Origin: Paenibacillus sp. TCA20
GTDB lineage: Bacteria > Bacillota > Bacilli > Paenibacillales > Paenibacillaceae
DNA length: 64,000 nucleotides
Assembly (NCBI RefSeq): GCF_000732325.1
Contig: NZ_BBIW01000016.1
Coordinates: 1 to 64,000, forward strand
Reading direction: 5' to 3'
This document shows positions 8,594 to 18,268 of this stretch, piece by piece. The position numbers and the translations under genes were made by a program. Below the pieces are notes generated by a model. It worked only from the letters and a program-made list of their open reading frames with translations, was not told the DNA's origin and ran no database searches. Positions within the stretch are counted from its first letter, which is position 1. Every line of letters starts with the position of its first letter.

Positions 8594-9229
8594 ATGAGCG
8601 AAATTTTAAAGGTAGCTATGCCAAAAGGAAGAATATATAAGAAAGCTTCTGAGCTGTTTCGTGCGGCAGGCATTGCGATTCCAGCCGATATCGATGAATC
8701 CCGCAAGCTGGTCATTCCACTGCCGGAGGCACAGCTGGAATTCATCATGGCCAAGCCGGTGGATGTTCCCACTTATGTAGAGTACGGAGCAGCCGATATC
8801 GGTATTGTCGGCAAGGATGTTTTGTTGGAGGAAAACAAAGACGTGTATGAGCTGCTTGACTTAGGGATCGCTCGCTGCCGGATGTCTGTTATCGGACTGC
8901 CGGACTGGGAGCCGGGCATCAGACAACGGGTGGCCACGAAATATCCGAATGTGGCTTCACAGTATTTTAGAGAGCAGGGTCAGCAAGTAGAGGTCATTAA
9001 GCTGAACGGGTCAATTGAGCTTGCTCCATTAATCGGTTTGGCTGACCGGATCGTTGATATGGTGGAGACAGGCCAGACGCTTCGCGAGAACGGACTCATT
9101 GAATTCGAGAGCATGTTCGAGATCACCAGCCGATTGATTGCGAACCGGGTAAGCTACCGGATGAAGAACGCCCAGATTCAGAGTTTATGTGATGCCTTGC
9201 AGAAGGTAACTGCAGCACCTGCAGAATAG
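8594..9229 (+). CDS. hisG: ATP phosphoribosyltransferase, short form
   Basis: It catalyses the first step of histidine synthesis, ATP + PRPP to phosphoribosyl-ATP. The 211-residue length places it in the short class that lacks the C-terminal regulatory domain and depends on HisZ, encoded just upstream. The segment [19 protein letters not shown] (about 150-168) is the PRPP-binding signature. ATG 8594 is chosen because AAGGAGG (8577-8583) is about 10 nt upstream; the GTG at 8585 is too close to be used. The gap to hisD is 175 nt and shows no hairpin. Confidence 0.96.
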   Translation: MSEILKVAMPKGRIYKKASELFRAAGIAIPADIDESRKLVIPLPEAQLEFIMAKPVDVPTYVEYGAADIGIVGKDVLLEENKDVYELLDLGIARCRMSVIGLPDWEPGIRQRVATKYPNVASQYFREQGQQVEVIKLNGSIELAPLIGLADRIVDMVETGQTLRENGLIEFESMFEITSRLIANRVSYRMKNAQIQSLCDALQKVTAAPAE

Positions 9230-9404
9230 AGGATAAATGGTTCATGACATGAAATGCTGGAGCGGGTATATGGGTGTGAACCTTGACAATATAAGGTTTA
9301 GCCTGACGGTGCTTCATGGAATGAATCATTAAGCAGTTGAATACTTAACGAAATCAATAAAGGATTGTTAGCCCTGAAAGTGTGTCGATGAGGAGGATTC
9401 GGTG

Positions 9405-10691
9405 ATGAGAATCGTACCGGCTAAGGAGTTTCGTCTGAAGCGTGATGTGGATTATGGAACGAAGGAACAGAATGAAGCGGTTCGTCAAATCATTCAGGAT
9501 GTCCGGAGCGATGGAGACGCAGCTGTGCTGAAGTATACTGCTCTCCATGACCGGACGGAATTAACTGCAGCCGAGCTGAAGGTGACGGAGGAGGAGATGA
9601 AGGCCGCTTATGATGTAGTGGAGCCTTCATTTATTACCGCAATTCGGGCAGCTGCGCACAACATACGTAAATTTCATGAAAAACAGAAGCGAAGCTCCTG
9701 GATGGACTTTGATTCTGATGGAAGTCTGCTTGGACAGATTATCCGTCCTCTGGACCGTGTGGGTGTCTACGTGCCAGGCGGTAAGGCGGCATATCCATCC
9801 TCTGTGCTGATGAATGTCATTCCAGCACAGGTGGCTGGTGTGCGCGAGATCGTGATGGTGACGCCGCCGGCAACGAGCGGCGGTGAGGGTATTGACCCGT
9901 ACATTCTCGTGGCTGCTGCGGAAGCAGGTGTTAACGAGATGTACCGGGTGGGCGGCGCGCAGGCGATTGCCGCCCTGGCTTACGGCACAGAGAGCATTGA
10001 GAAGGTCGACAAGATCTGTGGACCGGGCAATATATATGTGGCGCTCGCGAAGCGAGAAGTGTTCGGGGCCGTCGATATCGACAGCATTGCAGGCCCGAGT
10101 GAGATTGTGGTCCTGGCGGATGAAACCGCGAAAGCGGACTATGTTGCCGCCGACCTGTTATCTCAGGCGGAGCATGACGAAATGGCCTCCGCCATTCTTG
10201 TGACGACGTCCCAGCAGCTGGCTGAAGAGGTACAGCAGGATATAGAGGAGCAGCTTCGGAAGCTGCCGAGAGAAGCCATTGCGAGAGCTTCGGTAGAGGC
10301 ACATGGAGCGATTATCGTTGTCGATTCCATATTGGAAGGCATTGAAGTTGTGAATAAGCTGGCACCGGAGCACTTGGAAGTGATGGTACAGGAGCCAATG
10401 GCTTATGTGTCCTATATCCGACATTCGGGCGCCATTTTTCTTGGACCATACAGCTCTGAACCGGTCGGAGACTATTTTGCAGGACCTAATCACATTATTC
10501 CGACCAACGGGACGGCAAGATATGCATCGCCGGTCGATGTGGACGATTTTACGAAGAAGTCGAGCCTTATCTATTACAGCAAGGAAGCGCTCCTCAAGAA
10601 TGGAGAGGCCATTATGGAGCTCGCCCGTCATGAAGGGCTAGAAGGCCATGCAAGAGCAATTGAAATTAGATTGCAGCAAGAGGGCGATTAA
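9405..10691 (+). CDS. hisD: Histidinol dehydrogenase
   Basis: This 428-residue zinc enzyme carries out the last two steps, L-histidinol to histidine with NAD+. Family segments seen are the [20 protein letters not shown] start of the core (about 120), [33 protein letters not shown], the signature around SIAGPSEI...[12 protein letters not shown] and the C-terminal PEHLEV. ATG 9405 sits 8 nt after GAGGAGG (9389-9395); GTG 9402 would be a less well-spaced start. It is the third gene of the his operon. Confidence 0.96.
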   Translation: MRIVPAKEFRLKRDVDYGTKEQNEAVRQIIQDVRSDGDAAVLKYTALHDRTELTAAELKVTEEEMKAAYDVVEPSFITAIRAAAHNIRKFHEKQKRSSWMDFDSDGSLLGQIIRPLDRVGVYVPGGKAAYPSSVLMNVIPAQVAGVREIVMVTPPATSGGEGIDPYILVAAAEAGVNEMYRVGGAQAIAALAYGTESIEKVDKICGPGNIYVALAKREVFGAVDIDSIAGPSEIVVLADETAKADYVAADLLSQAEHDEMASAILVTTSQQLAEEVQQDIEEQLRKLPREAIARASVEAHGAIIVVDSILEGIEVVNKLAPEHLEVMVQEPMAYVSYIRHSGAIFLGPYSSEPVGDYFAGPNHIIPTNGTARYASPVDVDDFTKKSSLIYYSKEALLKNGEAIMELARHEGLEGHARAIEIRLQQEGD

Positions 10692-10801
10692 TTGTATAGA
10701 ATTTTTCGTCTGCGCTAGGTTTGCATTAACATTAAGCAAGAGGATAAATAACAACAAGTACGATGAAATAAAAGTGAGATGCTGAAGAGCGGAGGCGTAA
10801 A

Positions 10802-11419
10802 ATGGGAAATCAGGACAACAGCTTTATTGAAGAAGGACGCGGAGCGAGCGTCAGCCGAAAAACGAATGAGACCGACATTCAGCTTGCCTTCGGTGTGGAT
10901 GGGACGGGTCGTTCCGAGATAGAGACGGATGTACCCTTTCTGAACCATATGCTTGACTTGTTTACCAAGCACGGTCAATTTGATCTCCAAGTCGTCGCCA
11001 AAGGCGATATCGAAATTGACGATCATCACACTGTGGAGGATATCGGCATCTGTCTTGGCCAAACGCTGCATACTGCATTAGGTGATAAAAAAGGGATCAA
11101 GCGCTATGCAAGTGTATTTGTACCGATGGATGAGGCGCTGGCACAGGTCGTGATCGATATCAGCAATCGTCCGCACTTCGAATATCGGGCGCAGTATCCT
11201 TCCCAGCAGGTAGGAAGCTTCTCTACAGAGCTGGTTCAGGAATTCTTATGGAAGTTTGCGCTTGAAGCACGCATTACGCTTCATGTTATCGTTCATTACG
11301 GTCAGAACACCCATCATATGATTGAGGCTGTATTTAAGGCGCTTGGCAGAGCACTGGACGAAGCGACAGCAGTCGATCCGCGTGTTACCGGTGTCCCATC
11401 GACGAAGGGAGTGCTGTAG
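10802..11419 (+). CDS. hisB: Imidazoleglycerol-phosphate dehydratase
   Basis: It dehydrates imidazole glycerol phosphate to imidazole acetol phosphate using bound manganese. The 205-residue monofunctional form carries the metal-binding repeats DDHHTVEDIG (about 80) and HHMIEAVFKALGRAL (about 172), plus FLNHMLDLFTKHG near residue 46. The first 14 residues are polar and slightly longer than in most HisB. GAGCGGAGG precedes the ATG. The 110-nt gap after hisD contains no recognisable element. The histidinol-phosphatase domain found in enteric HisB is absent; that step is assigned to the PHP protein at 14418. Confidence 0.96.
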   Translation: MGNQDNSFIEEGRGASVSRKTNETDIQLAFGVDGTGRSEIETDVPFLNHMLDLFTKHGQFDLQVVAKGDIEIDDHHTVEDIGICLGQTLHTALGDKKGIKRYASVFVPMDEALAQVVIDISNRPHFEYRAQYPSQQVGSFSTELVQEFLWKFALEARITLHVIVHYGQNTHHMIEAVFKALGRALDEATAVDPRVTGVPSTKGVL

Positions 11420-11423
11420 CCTT

Positions 11424-12047
11424 ATGACCATAGCTATTGTTGATTATGGAATGGGGAACCTGCACAGCGTAAGCAAAGCTGTCGAAAGACTCGGTTATAC
11501 AGCACTCGTAACAGGAAATGAACAGGAGATTCTAGGGGCTTCCGGCGTCATTCTGCCGGGTGTAGGTGCATTTGGAGATGCGATGCAGCATCTTCGGGAA
11601 ACGAAGCTCGATACGGTCGTTAAGCAGGTAAGCGAGAACGGAACACCGCTGCTCGGTATTTGTCTTGGGATGCAGCTGCTCTTCAGCCGGAGTGAAGAGC
11701 ACGGGAATCATGAAGGTCTCGGTATTTTGCCAGGGGATGTTGTCAGATTTGAAGAGAGAGCAGAGTATAAGGTTCCACATATGGGATGGAATGAGCTTGA
11801 ATTCAAGCATGAGGATAGCCCTCTGTTTGATGGACTGGAGGAAGGGCATGTGTACTTTGTCCATTCCTATCATGTGAAGCCGGAAGTGGAATCGAATCTG
11901 CTGGCAGTTACGGATTATGGGTATCCAGTGACCGCAATTGTCGGCCAAGGCTCTGTATATGGCATGCAGTTTCATCCCGAGAAGAGCGGAGAGCTGGGAA
12001 TGCAGCTCCTGAACAATTTCCTGCGTTTAGCGGAAGCTTCTAAATGA
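11424..12047 (+). CDS. hisH: Imidazole glycerol phosphate synthase, glutaminase subunit
   Basis: HisH releases ammonia from glutamine and passes it through HisF. In the 207-residue class I glutamine amidotransferase the nucleophile is Cys80 (GICLGMQLLF), and His184 and Glu186 (FHPEKS) complete the triad. The oxyanion segment PGVGAFGDAM lies near 45-54. An ATG at 11424, 4 nt after the hisB stop, gives the typical start TIAIVDYGMGNLHS; longer readings upstream overlap hisB. The ribosome binding site AAGGGAG is inside the hisB end, so translation is coupled. Confidence 0.96.
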   Translation: MTIAIVDYGMGNLHSVSKAVERLGYTALVTGNEQEILGASGVILPGVGAFGDAMQHLRETKLDTVVKQVSENGTPLLGICLGMQLLFSRSEEHGNHEGLGILPGDVVRFEERAEYKVPHMGWNELEFKHEDSPLFDGLEEGHVYFVHSYHVKPEVESNLLAVTDYGYPVTAIVGQGSVYGMQFHPEKSGELGMQLLNNFLRLAEASK

Positions 12048-12168
12048 GAGGATGAATAAGTCTTAAGAATCTATTGTAACGAGGAGCTTATAGCTATAGC
12101 TCTCTTGAATGATGGGGTCAAGATTGGTGTGAGAATCCAGAGAGATGATGGGGGAGGCCTGAATTAGT

Positions 12169-12915
12169 ATGTCTTTGTTCACTATATATCCGGCGATTGA
12201 TATTCGAGGCGGCAAATGTGTAAGGCTGGTGCAAGGAGACTATAACCAAGAGACGGTGTACAACGACAGTCCGGTAGATGCTGCCAAGGAGTGGGAGGCG
12301 CAGGGAGGCTCCTTCATCCATTTGGTCGATCTTGATGGAGCGAAGGAAGGTAAGCCGGTGAATGCTGAAGTCATCGGAAAAATTGCCTCCGCTGTAAATG
12401 TTCCTGTGCAAGTCGGAGGCGGGCTGCGCCGGATTGAGGATGTAGAACAGCTTCTGTCACTTGGCGTCGGCCGGGTTATTCTCGGTACTGCGGCAATCGA
12501 GGATCGGCAGTTTACAGAGAAGGTGCTTGCTTCCTATGGTGACAAGGTAGCTATTGGCATTGATGCAAGAGACGGTTATGTGGCGACAAGAGGCTGGCTT
12601 GAAACTTCTCAGGTTAAAGCGGAGGTGCTGGCCAAGGAGCTTGCTGCATACGGAGCTAAGACTTTTATTTTCACGGATATTTCGAGAGACGGAATGATGC
12701 AGGGTCCGAATATTGAAGCCATTGTATCCTTAGCTGAGGTCAGCGGACAGCAGGTGATTGCTTCCGGCGGAGTCAGCACGATGGAAGATCTGGTGCGTCT
12801 GCACAGATACAGAGATCAGGGCGTCAGCGGTGCGATCGTTGGAAAGGCCTTGTATACGGGAGCGATTGATCTGAGACAGGCGATCGAGACGATGAATAAC
12901 AATGGTTTAACGTAA
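12169..12915 (+). CDS. hisA: ProFAR isomerase
   Basis: This (beta-alpha)8 barrel converts ProFAR to PRFAR. The 248 residues show the two half-barrel phosphate sites ([15 protein letters not shown] about 82, [14 protein letters not shown] about 200). Asp11 (YPAIDIRGG) and an Asp in FTDISRDGM serve as the acid-base pair. GGGGGAGG is 8-10 nt upstream. A 121-nt untranslated gap separates it from hisH and has no clear hairpin. Confidence 0.96.
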   Translation: MSLFTIYPAIDIRGGKCVRLVQGDYNQETVYNDSPVDAAKEWEAQGGSFIHLVDLDGAKEGKPVNAEVIGKIASAVNVPVQVGGGLRRIEDVEQLLSLGVGRVILGTAAIEDRQFTEKVLASYGDKVAIGIDARDGYVATRGWLETSQVKAEVLAKELAAYGAKTFIFTDISRDGMMQGPNIEAIVSLAEVSGQQVIASGGVSTMEDLVRLHRYRDQGVSGAIVGKALYTGAIDLRQAIETMNNNGLT

Positions 12916-12953
12916 GCGAGTATAGACGAAAGAGCGAGAGAAGAGGTGGACCT

Positions 12954-13712
12954 ATGCTGGCCAAGCGAATCATTCCGTGCCTGGATGTAAAGGACGGCAG
13001 AGTAGTAAAGGGAGTCAATTTCGTCAATCTGAGAGACGCCGGTGATCCTGTAGAGCTGGCTGCCTTGTATGATAAGGAAGGGGCAGACGAGATTGTCTTC
13101 TTGGACATTTCGGCCTCAGCAGAAGGGCGGGAGACGATGATTGAGGTCGTCCGTCAAACCGCTGGAGAAATTGCGATTCCTTTCACAGTCGGCGGGGGAA
13201 TCAAGCATGTGGATGACATGAAGAGAATTTTGCGTGCGGGTGCGGACAAGATCGGGATTAATACAGCCGCTGTACTGAATCCGGATTTAATTACTCAAGG
13301 TGCACAGCGGTTCGGTTCTCAGTGTATTGTGGTTGCCGTCGATGCCAAGTGGAACGAGTCCATTGGCGATTGGGAGGTATATACACACGGCGGGAGAAAG
13401 GCTGCGGGGATTCGGGCACTGGATTGGGTCAAACGAGCTGAGCAGCTGGGAGCTGGAGAAGTACTCTTAACGAGCATGGATACAGACGGAACGAAGGACG
13501 GATTCGATATCGCACTGACGAAGGCTGTCAGTGAGACAGTCGGCATTCCCGTTATTGCTTCAGGCGGTGCAGGGCAAGAAGCGCATTTTGAAGAAGTGTT
13601 CACAGAAGGCAAAGCAGATGCAGGGCTAGCTGCAACGATCTTCCACTATAAAGAGATCGCGATACCGCATCTCAAACAGCAGCTGAAATCCAAAGGGGTT
13701 GAAATTCGATGA
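12954..13712 (+). CDS. hisF: Imidazole glycerol phosphate synthase, cyclase subunit
   Basis: This 252-residue barrel subunit uses ammonia from HisH to turn PRFAR into IGP and AICAR. Catalytic Asp11 is in [15 protein letters not shown] and the second Asp in VAVDAKWN (about 130). The phosphate sites are [13 protein letters not shown] and [21 protein letters not shown] precedes the ATG. The stop overlaps the hisIE start by 4 nt (ATGA), a sign of coupled translation. Confidence 0.97.
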   Translation: MLAKRIIPCLDVKDGRVVKGVNFVNLRDAGDPVELAALYDKEGADEIVFLDISASAEGRETMIEVVRQTAGEIAIPFTVGGGIKHVDDMKRILRAGADKIGINTAAVLNPDLITQGAQRFGSQCIVVAVDAKWNESIGDWEVYTHGGRKAAGIRALDWVKRAEQLGAGEVLLTSMDTDGTKDGFDIALTKAVSETVGIPVIASGGAGQEAHFEEVFTEGKADAGLAATIFHYKEIAIPHLKQQLKSKGVEIR

Positions 13713-14401
13713 GTACAGAACTAGCAATAGAAGCCGTCCGTTTTGATGAAAAGGGTCTAGTCCCTGCCATCGTTCAGGATGCGGACACCAAAGAAGTGCT
13801 GATGATGGCCTATATGAATGAAGAGTCGCTGCTGAAGTCCATCTCAACGGGAGAGACCTGGTTCTGGTCTCGTTCGCGGAACGAGCTGTGGAATAAGGGG
13901 GCGACGTCCGGTAATGTTCAGTCGATCATAACTATGAAGTACGATTGTGATGGAGACACGCTGCTTATGCTGGTAGAGCCAAAAGGCCCAGCTTGCCATA
14001 CGGGCGAGAACAGCTGTTTTTATCGTGAGATTCGTGGACTGGCTCGAACGAATGCTTCTGTGACTGTACGCGGTACTAGTGAGGGTGGTTCTGCATCGGA
14101 AGTCCGGTTTGAAGTACTGGCTGAGCTGGAGCGTGTCATCTCAGAGCGTGAGAAGGAGCGCCCTGAAGGTGCATATACGACATATCTGTTCGATAAAGGC
14201 GTAGATAAGATCCTCAAGAAGATCGGTGAGGAAGCGTCAGAAACGATCATCGCTGCCAAGAATAAGGATAATCAGGAGCTCAGACTTGAGGTCAGTGACC
14301 TGATCTATCATTTACTCGTTCTCCTTGAAGAACGGAAGCTGCCGCTGGATGAGATCATGCAGGAGCTCAGTCTTCGTCATGAACGTCCACGCCGGGATTA
14401 A
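13709..14401 (+). CDS. hisI: Bifunctional PRA-CH hydrolase / PRA-PH pyrophosphatase
   Basis: This 230-residue fusion carries two steps. The N-terminal HisI domain (about 1-125) hydrolyses phosphoribosyl-AMP and has the zinc-site cysteines in [18 protein letters not shown]. The C-terminal HisE domain (about 130-230) hydrolyses phosphoribosyl-ATP and has the pattern [20 protein letters not shown] and the [13 protein letters not shown] helix. It overlaps hisF by 4 nt. Order and fusion agree with Bacillales. Confidence 0.96.
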   Translation: MSTELAIEAVRFDEKGLVPAIVQDADTKEVLMMAYMNEESLLKSISTGETWFWSRSRNELWNKGATSGNVQSIITMKYDCDGDTLLMLVEPKGPACHTGENSCFYREIRGLARTNASVTVRGTSEGGSASEVRFEVLAELERVISEREKERPEGAYTTYLFDKGVDKILKKIGEEASETIIAAKNKDNQELRLEVSDLIYHLLVLLEERKLPLDEIMQELSLRHERPRRD

Positions 14402-14417
14402 GGAAGGTGAGAGCTCT

Positions 14418-15242
14418 ATGTCTATGCTAATCGACTTTCATACACATCATGCCCGCTGCGGGCATGCCGTTGGAGAGCTGGAAGCCTATGTACAGCAAGC
14501 CGTTCGGCTCGGTTACAGCCAAATTGGGCTGTCCGATCATATGCCGCTGATCCACGTCGATCCGGCAACGTATTATCCTGAAATGGCCATGCCAATGGAG
14601 GAGCTTCCCCGCTACGTGGAGGAGTGTTTATCACTGAAGGAGAAGTACAAGGGACAAATCGAGGTGCGCGTCGGTCTTGAAGGTGACTACATCGAGGGAT
14701 GGGAGGAGAAGATTGAGCAGATCATTCATGCCTATCCTTTTGATTATGTCATCGGCTCCGTTCACTTCTTGAAGGAATGGGACATTTCGGATTATCGGCA
14801 GGTGCATAACTGGGAGAACAAGGATGTTCTTGAAGTGTACAAGACGTATTACGATGCAGTGAAGAAGGCGGCACGCTCAGGGCTCTATGATTTTCTCGGG
14901 CACATTGATGTGATCAAACGTTTCGGCTATACACCCAAGCCAGTGGAAGCAGAGGAATGGTTGCAGCTGGAGAGCTCCGTCCTTGAGACGATTGCCGCAA
15001 GCAGGATGGCAATAGAGCTGAATGCCTCTGGTCTATCCAAGCCTTGTGCGGAGATGTTCCCGAGCCGGCGAATACTTGAGAAAGCCTGTGAACTGAATAT
15101 TCCAATCACGGTTGGATCTGATGCACATGATCCGGCGAAAGTAGGCGAGCATGTCGATCAGGCAAGAGAACTTCTAAGAGAAATCGGCTACACTGAGCTT
15201 GCCGTATTCGAGCAGCGAAAACGGTCGTCTGTTCCATTGTAA
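14418..15242 (+). CDS. hisJ: Histidinol-phosphatase, PHP type
   Basis: It hydrolyses histidinol phosphate to histidinol, the step missing from the monofunctional HisB. The 274-residue PHP-superfamily protein has metal ligands in DFHTHHARCGHAV (about 5-17), GLSDHMP, VIGSVHFL, LGHIDVI and VGSDAHDP (about 232). ATG 14418 is used, after AAGGAAGGTGA (14400-14409); a longer frame upstream lies inside hisIE. It directly follows hisIE and is the last pathway-specific gene before prs. Confidence 0.9.
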   Translation: MSMLIDFHTHHARCGHAVGELEAYVQQAVRLGYSQIGLSDHMPLIHVDPATYYPEMAMPMEELPRYVEECLSLKEKYKGQIEVRVGLEGDYIEGWEEKIEQIIHAYPFDYVIGSVHFLKEWDISDYRQVHNWENKDVLEVYKTYYDAVKKAARSGLYDFLGHIDVIKRFGYTPKPVEAEEWLQLESSVLETIAASRMAIELNASGLSKPCAEMFPSRRILEKACELNIPITVGSDAHDPAKVGEHVDQARELLREIGYTELAVFEQRKRSSVPL

Positions 15243-15330
15243 TCCGCTCGCCTAAGAGTATAATGGAAATATAAGGTTGTATTACGGATGACTAGTAGTG
15301 ACGTCAAAAATTCAGCTCCAGGAGGTATGT

Positions 15331-16281
15331 ATGCAGCATTCTCTCCGTATATTTTCGGGTTCGTCCAACCCTCAGCTTGTACAAAATATTTGCCGCAAGC
15401 TTGGAGTCGAATCGGGTAAGCTCAAAATATCCCGCTTCAAGAGTGGTGAGATTTATGTGCACTATGAGGAAACGATCCGAAATTGTGATGTATTTCTAGT
15501 CCAATCGCTGTCGAGACCGATCAACGAACTGCTCGTGGAGCTGCTCGTGATGATTGATGCCGCCAAGCGGGCATCTGCCCGAACGATTAATGTCATTTTG
15601 CCCTATTATGGCTATGCAAGGCAGGAACGCAAATCCGCACCACGAGAGCCGATCTCTGCCAAGCTGCTGGCGGATGTACTGACGACAGCGGGTGCGAGCA
15701 GAGTCGTAACGATCGACCTGCATGCTGCAGCAATCCAGGGCTTCTTCAATATACCCGTTGATCACCTGACGGCTCTTGATTTGATATGTGACTACTTGAA
15801 GAGTAAAAATATTGCGAATCCGGTTATTGTGTCACCGGATGCAGGCCGGGCCTCCATGGCGGAGAAGCTGGCCAGCAGACTGGACTCACCATTCGCCATC
15901 ATGATTAAGAAGCGTCCCAATCATAATGAATCGGTTATTACTCATGTTATCGGGGATGTAGATGGCAGGACACCGATTATAATAGAAGATTTAATTGATA
16001 CAGGTACGACCATTGTAAATGTGGTGGAGGGGCTTAAAGAGAGAGGAGCCGGTCCTGCTATTGTCTGCGCGACGCATGGTCTATTTTCAGGACCAGCCTT
16101 GGAAAGGCTTACGCACCCTCATATTTCTGAGATTGTGGTCACCGACTCCATAGCGTTGCCCGAATCAGGTAATCCTTCGTGCTTCACGGTCTTGTCCGTT
16201 GCACCGATGCTGGCGAGAGCGATTCGTATTATTCTTGATGGCGGCTCAATTGCCACGTTGTTTAAGGATGCTGGTGTATAG
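15331..16281 (+). CDS. prs: Ribose-phosphate pyrophosphokinase (PRPP synthase)
   Basis: It makes PRPP from ribose 5-phosphate and ATP; PRPP is the substrate of HisG. The 316-residue class I enzyme shows the RKSAPREPISAKLLADVL and DLHAAAIQGFFNIPVDHL segments, and the flexible-loop lysine-rich KKRPNHNESV. The PRPP loop reads IEDLIDTGTTI rather than the common VDDMIDTAGTI, so it is a divergent member and may be a second copy beside a main prs elsewhere. ATG 15331 follows AGGAGG (15320-15325). It sits 88 nt after hisJ, which ties it to the his operon. Confidence 0.88.
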   Translation: MQHSLRIFSGSSNPQLVQNICRKLGVESGKLKISRFKSGEIYVHYEETIRNCDVFLVQSLSRPINELLVELLVMIDAAKRASARTINVILPYYGYARQERKSAPREPISAKLLADVLTTAGASRVVTIDLHAAAIQGFFNIPVDHLTALDLICDYLKSKNIANPVIVSPDAGRASMAEKLASRLDSPFAIMIKKRPNHNESVITHVIGDVDGRTPIIIEDLIDTGTTIVNVVEGLKERGAGPAIVCATHGLFSGPALERLTHPHISEIVVTDSIALPESGNPSCFTVLSVAPMLARAIRIILDGGSIATLFKDAGV

Positions 16282-16283
16282 AA

Positions 16284-16313
16284 GTTCTCCCTATAGACGG
16301 GAGAGCTTTTTTT
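16284..16313 (+). terminator. Terminator of the his-prs operon
   Basis: A GTTCTCCC-type arm pairs with GGGAGAGC around a TATAGAC loop and is followed by seven Ts, just after prs. Confidence 0.8.
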
Positions 16314-16439
16314 ATTACCACTCCATGAAGATGGATAGTATATATTTTCATTGAGTGCATAGTTTTGCAATACCGGCGAAGAGTTGCTCAGATTATGTTA
16401 TACTGGAGAGTATGAAATTGTATGTTATGGGGAGGTGCC

Positions 16440-18236
16440 TTGGCACATATGAAAAGCAAGCCACAGCGGACTGACAGCTCTTCTAATAATGTTATACAGG
16501 TTCATCTCGATGCTTCTTTCTTCTTTGAAAGAGCCGTCCGCGAGCTGGATCGCAATCATTATGACAAGGCGCTTAAATATTTTCGCAAAGCTGTTGAATA
16601 TGAACCGGACAATCCGGTGAATCATTGTAATATGGCGGGTATATTATCAGAGATGGGTGATTATGCCGGCTCGAATGAAGTATTGGAGCATATCATGAAG
16701 CACGTTGACTCTGGAATGACAGAATGCTACTTCTATATGGCCAATAACTACGCCAACATGGAGCAGTTTGAATCTGCCGAGGAAGCACTGGTGACCTATT
16801 TGGAGGAGGATGAGCAAGGGCACTTTCTCGAAGAAGCAGAGGAAATGATGGAGCTTCTATCTCACGAGCTCAAACGCAAGCCTCATGTTAAAAGGATCAA
16901 AGCAAGAGAAGGCGTTGCAGAGCATGATTATGCGCGCAGCTTGCTGGAGGAAGGCAAATTTGCACAGGCAGCAGAAATGCTGGAGAGCATCGCTTCCGAG
17001 CATCCTGATTTTGTATCAGCACGCAACAATCTAGCTCTGGCTTACTATTATATGGGACGATTCCCGAAAGCCAAGCAAACGATATACGATCTGCTTGAGC
17101 AGGAGCCCGGCAATTTGCATGCACTGTGCAATCTGGCGATTTTTTATCAGAACGAAGGAGACACAGAGCAAGTGGCACTGCTATTGAAGCAGCTCTTGAC
17201 CCTGGTTCCTTTTGAACAAGAGCATGTATTTAAGCTGGGCACTACGATGGGGATCTTAGGTCAGCACGAAGCGGCCTATATGCATTTCCGCCGGCTGATG
17301 AAGAGTGGAGAGGCTGGGAGTGATCCTTCACTCGTGCATTATACGGCTGTCGCCGCATGCAATACCGAAAGGTATGATACAGCGAAACGACTGTGGCAGA
17401 TGGTCAGTCAGCTGGATCCGGAGTCAGAGGTACCGAAGTTTTATTTGGACCAGCTCCATTCGAGAAGAGAGGATCAAAGCGTAGGTCCTGTAAGCTACCA
17501 CTATCATTTACCGTTCGAAGAGCAATTTCGTCTGTGGGAGAAGTACGGAAGCCATGTGCCCGATGATATCAAAAAAGATCCGTTAATCCGTTCTTCCTTC
17601 TTCTGGGCTCTTCATCACGGCGATGATGCAACGAAGGCCAATGTCATTAGGGCGCTTCGAATAATTGGAGACTATGAGGTTCAGCAGGCTCTTACTTCTT
17701 TTTTGGAGGAGGAAGGGGAGAGTCTGGAGCTGAAGCAAATGGCGCTGTCTGTGCTCCGTGAGATTGGGGATCTGAACGAAACCGATATGGATGACGGAGC
17801 TTCGGAATCTCTGTCGAATTCTTACGGTCAAGGCACACCGGTACTGACGCAATACCGTTTTGGCCGAAGCGAACAGGGGCAGGAGTCATCTCCTGTACTG
17901 GATGATCGGCAGCAGGCAGTCGTCGACATGGCTCTCGAGAAAATGAATAAACGATCTGAGCATTTGCGTGAAGGTGTTCAGCATTTATGGGCAGACTATC
18001 TGATGAGAGTGTCTCCTGACATGCCGGCCATTCAGCATACAGAAGGATGGTCAGCTGCCCTGGAATATCTGACGATGAAGTATGTATCTAAGGGAACAAC
18101 GTATTCAGAACTGGCCCAAAGATACGGGATTTCTGCATCAACTGTAAGCAGATACGTGAAGCAAATTGATCGTGTATGTGATATTCAGCATCGAATTGAA
18201 CACATCTTTCAGGCTCTGAAGGAGAAGAAATCGTAG
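16440..18236 (+). CDS. yvcD: TPR-repeat protein with C-terminal helix-turn-helix, YvcD-like
   Basis: This 598-residue soluble protein is built of tetratricopeptide repeats (clear repeats near 27-60, 165-200, 205-235, 240-275), scaffolds for protein contacts. Near the C terminus (about 550-580) the segment TYSELAQRYGISASTVSRYV is a good helix-turn-helix, suggesting DNA binding. No catalytic motif was seen. The position before trxB is that of B. subtilis yvcD. Start: TTG 16440 lies 4-5 nt after GGGGAGGT; ATG 16449 is an alternative but too far from that site. Function unknown. Confidence 0.78.
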   Translation: MAHMKSKPQRTDSSSNNVIQVHLDASFFFERAVRELDRNHYDKALKYFRKAVEYEPDNPVNHCNMAGILSEMGDYAGSNEVLEHIMKHVDSGMTECYFYMANNYANMEQFESAEEALVTYLEEDEQGHFLEEAEEMMELLSHELKRKPHVKRIKAREGVAEHDYARSLLEEGKFAQAAEMLESIASEHPDFVSARNNLALAYYYMGRFPKAKQTIYDLLEQEPGNLHALCNLAIFYQNEGDTEQVALLLKQLLTLVPFEQEHVFKLGTTMGILGQHEAAYMHFRRLMKSGEAGSDPSLVHYTAVAACNTERYDTAKRLWQMVSQLDPESEVPKFYLDQLHSRREDQSVGPVSYHYHLPFEEQFRLWEKYGSHVPDDIKKDPLIRSSFFWALHHGDDATKANVIRALRIIGDYEVQQALTSFLEEEGESLELKQMALSVLREIGDLNETDMDDGASESLSNSYGQGTPVLTQYRFGRSEQGQESSPVLDDRQQAVVDMALEKMNKRSEHLREGVQHLWADYLMRVSPDMPAIQHTEGWSAALEYLTMKYVSKGTTYSELAQRYGISASTVSRYVKQIDRVCDIQHRIEHIFQALKEKKS

Positions 18237-18268
18237 CATTCCACAATAAACGCTAGGGAGGTATCCGT

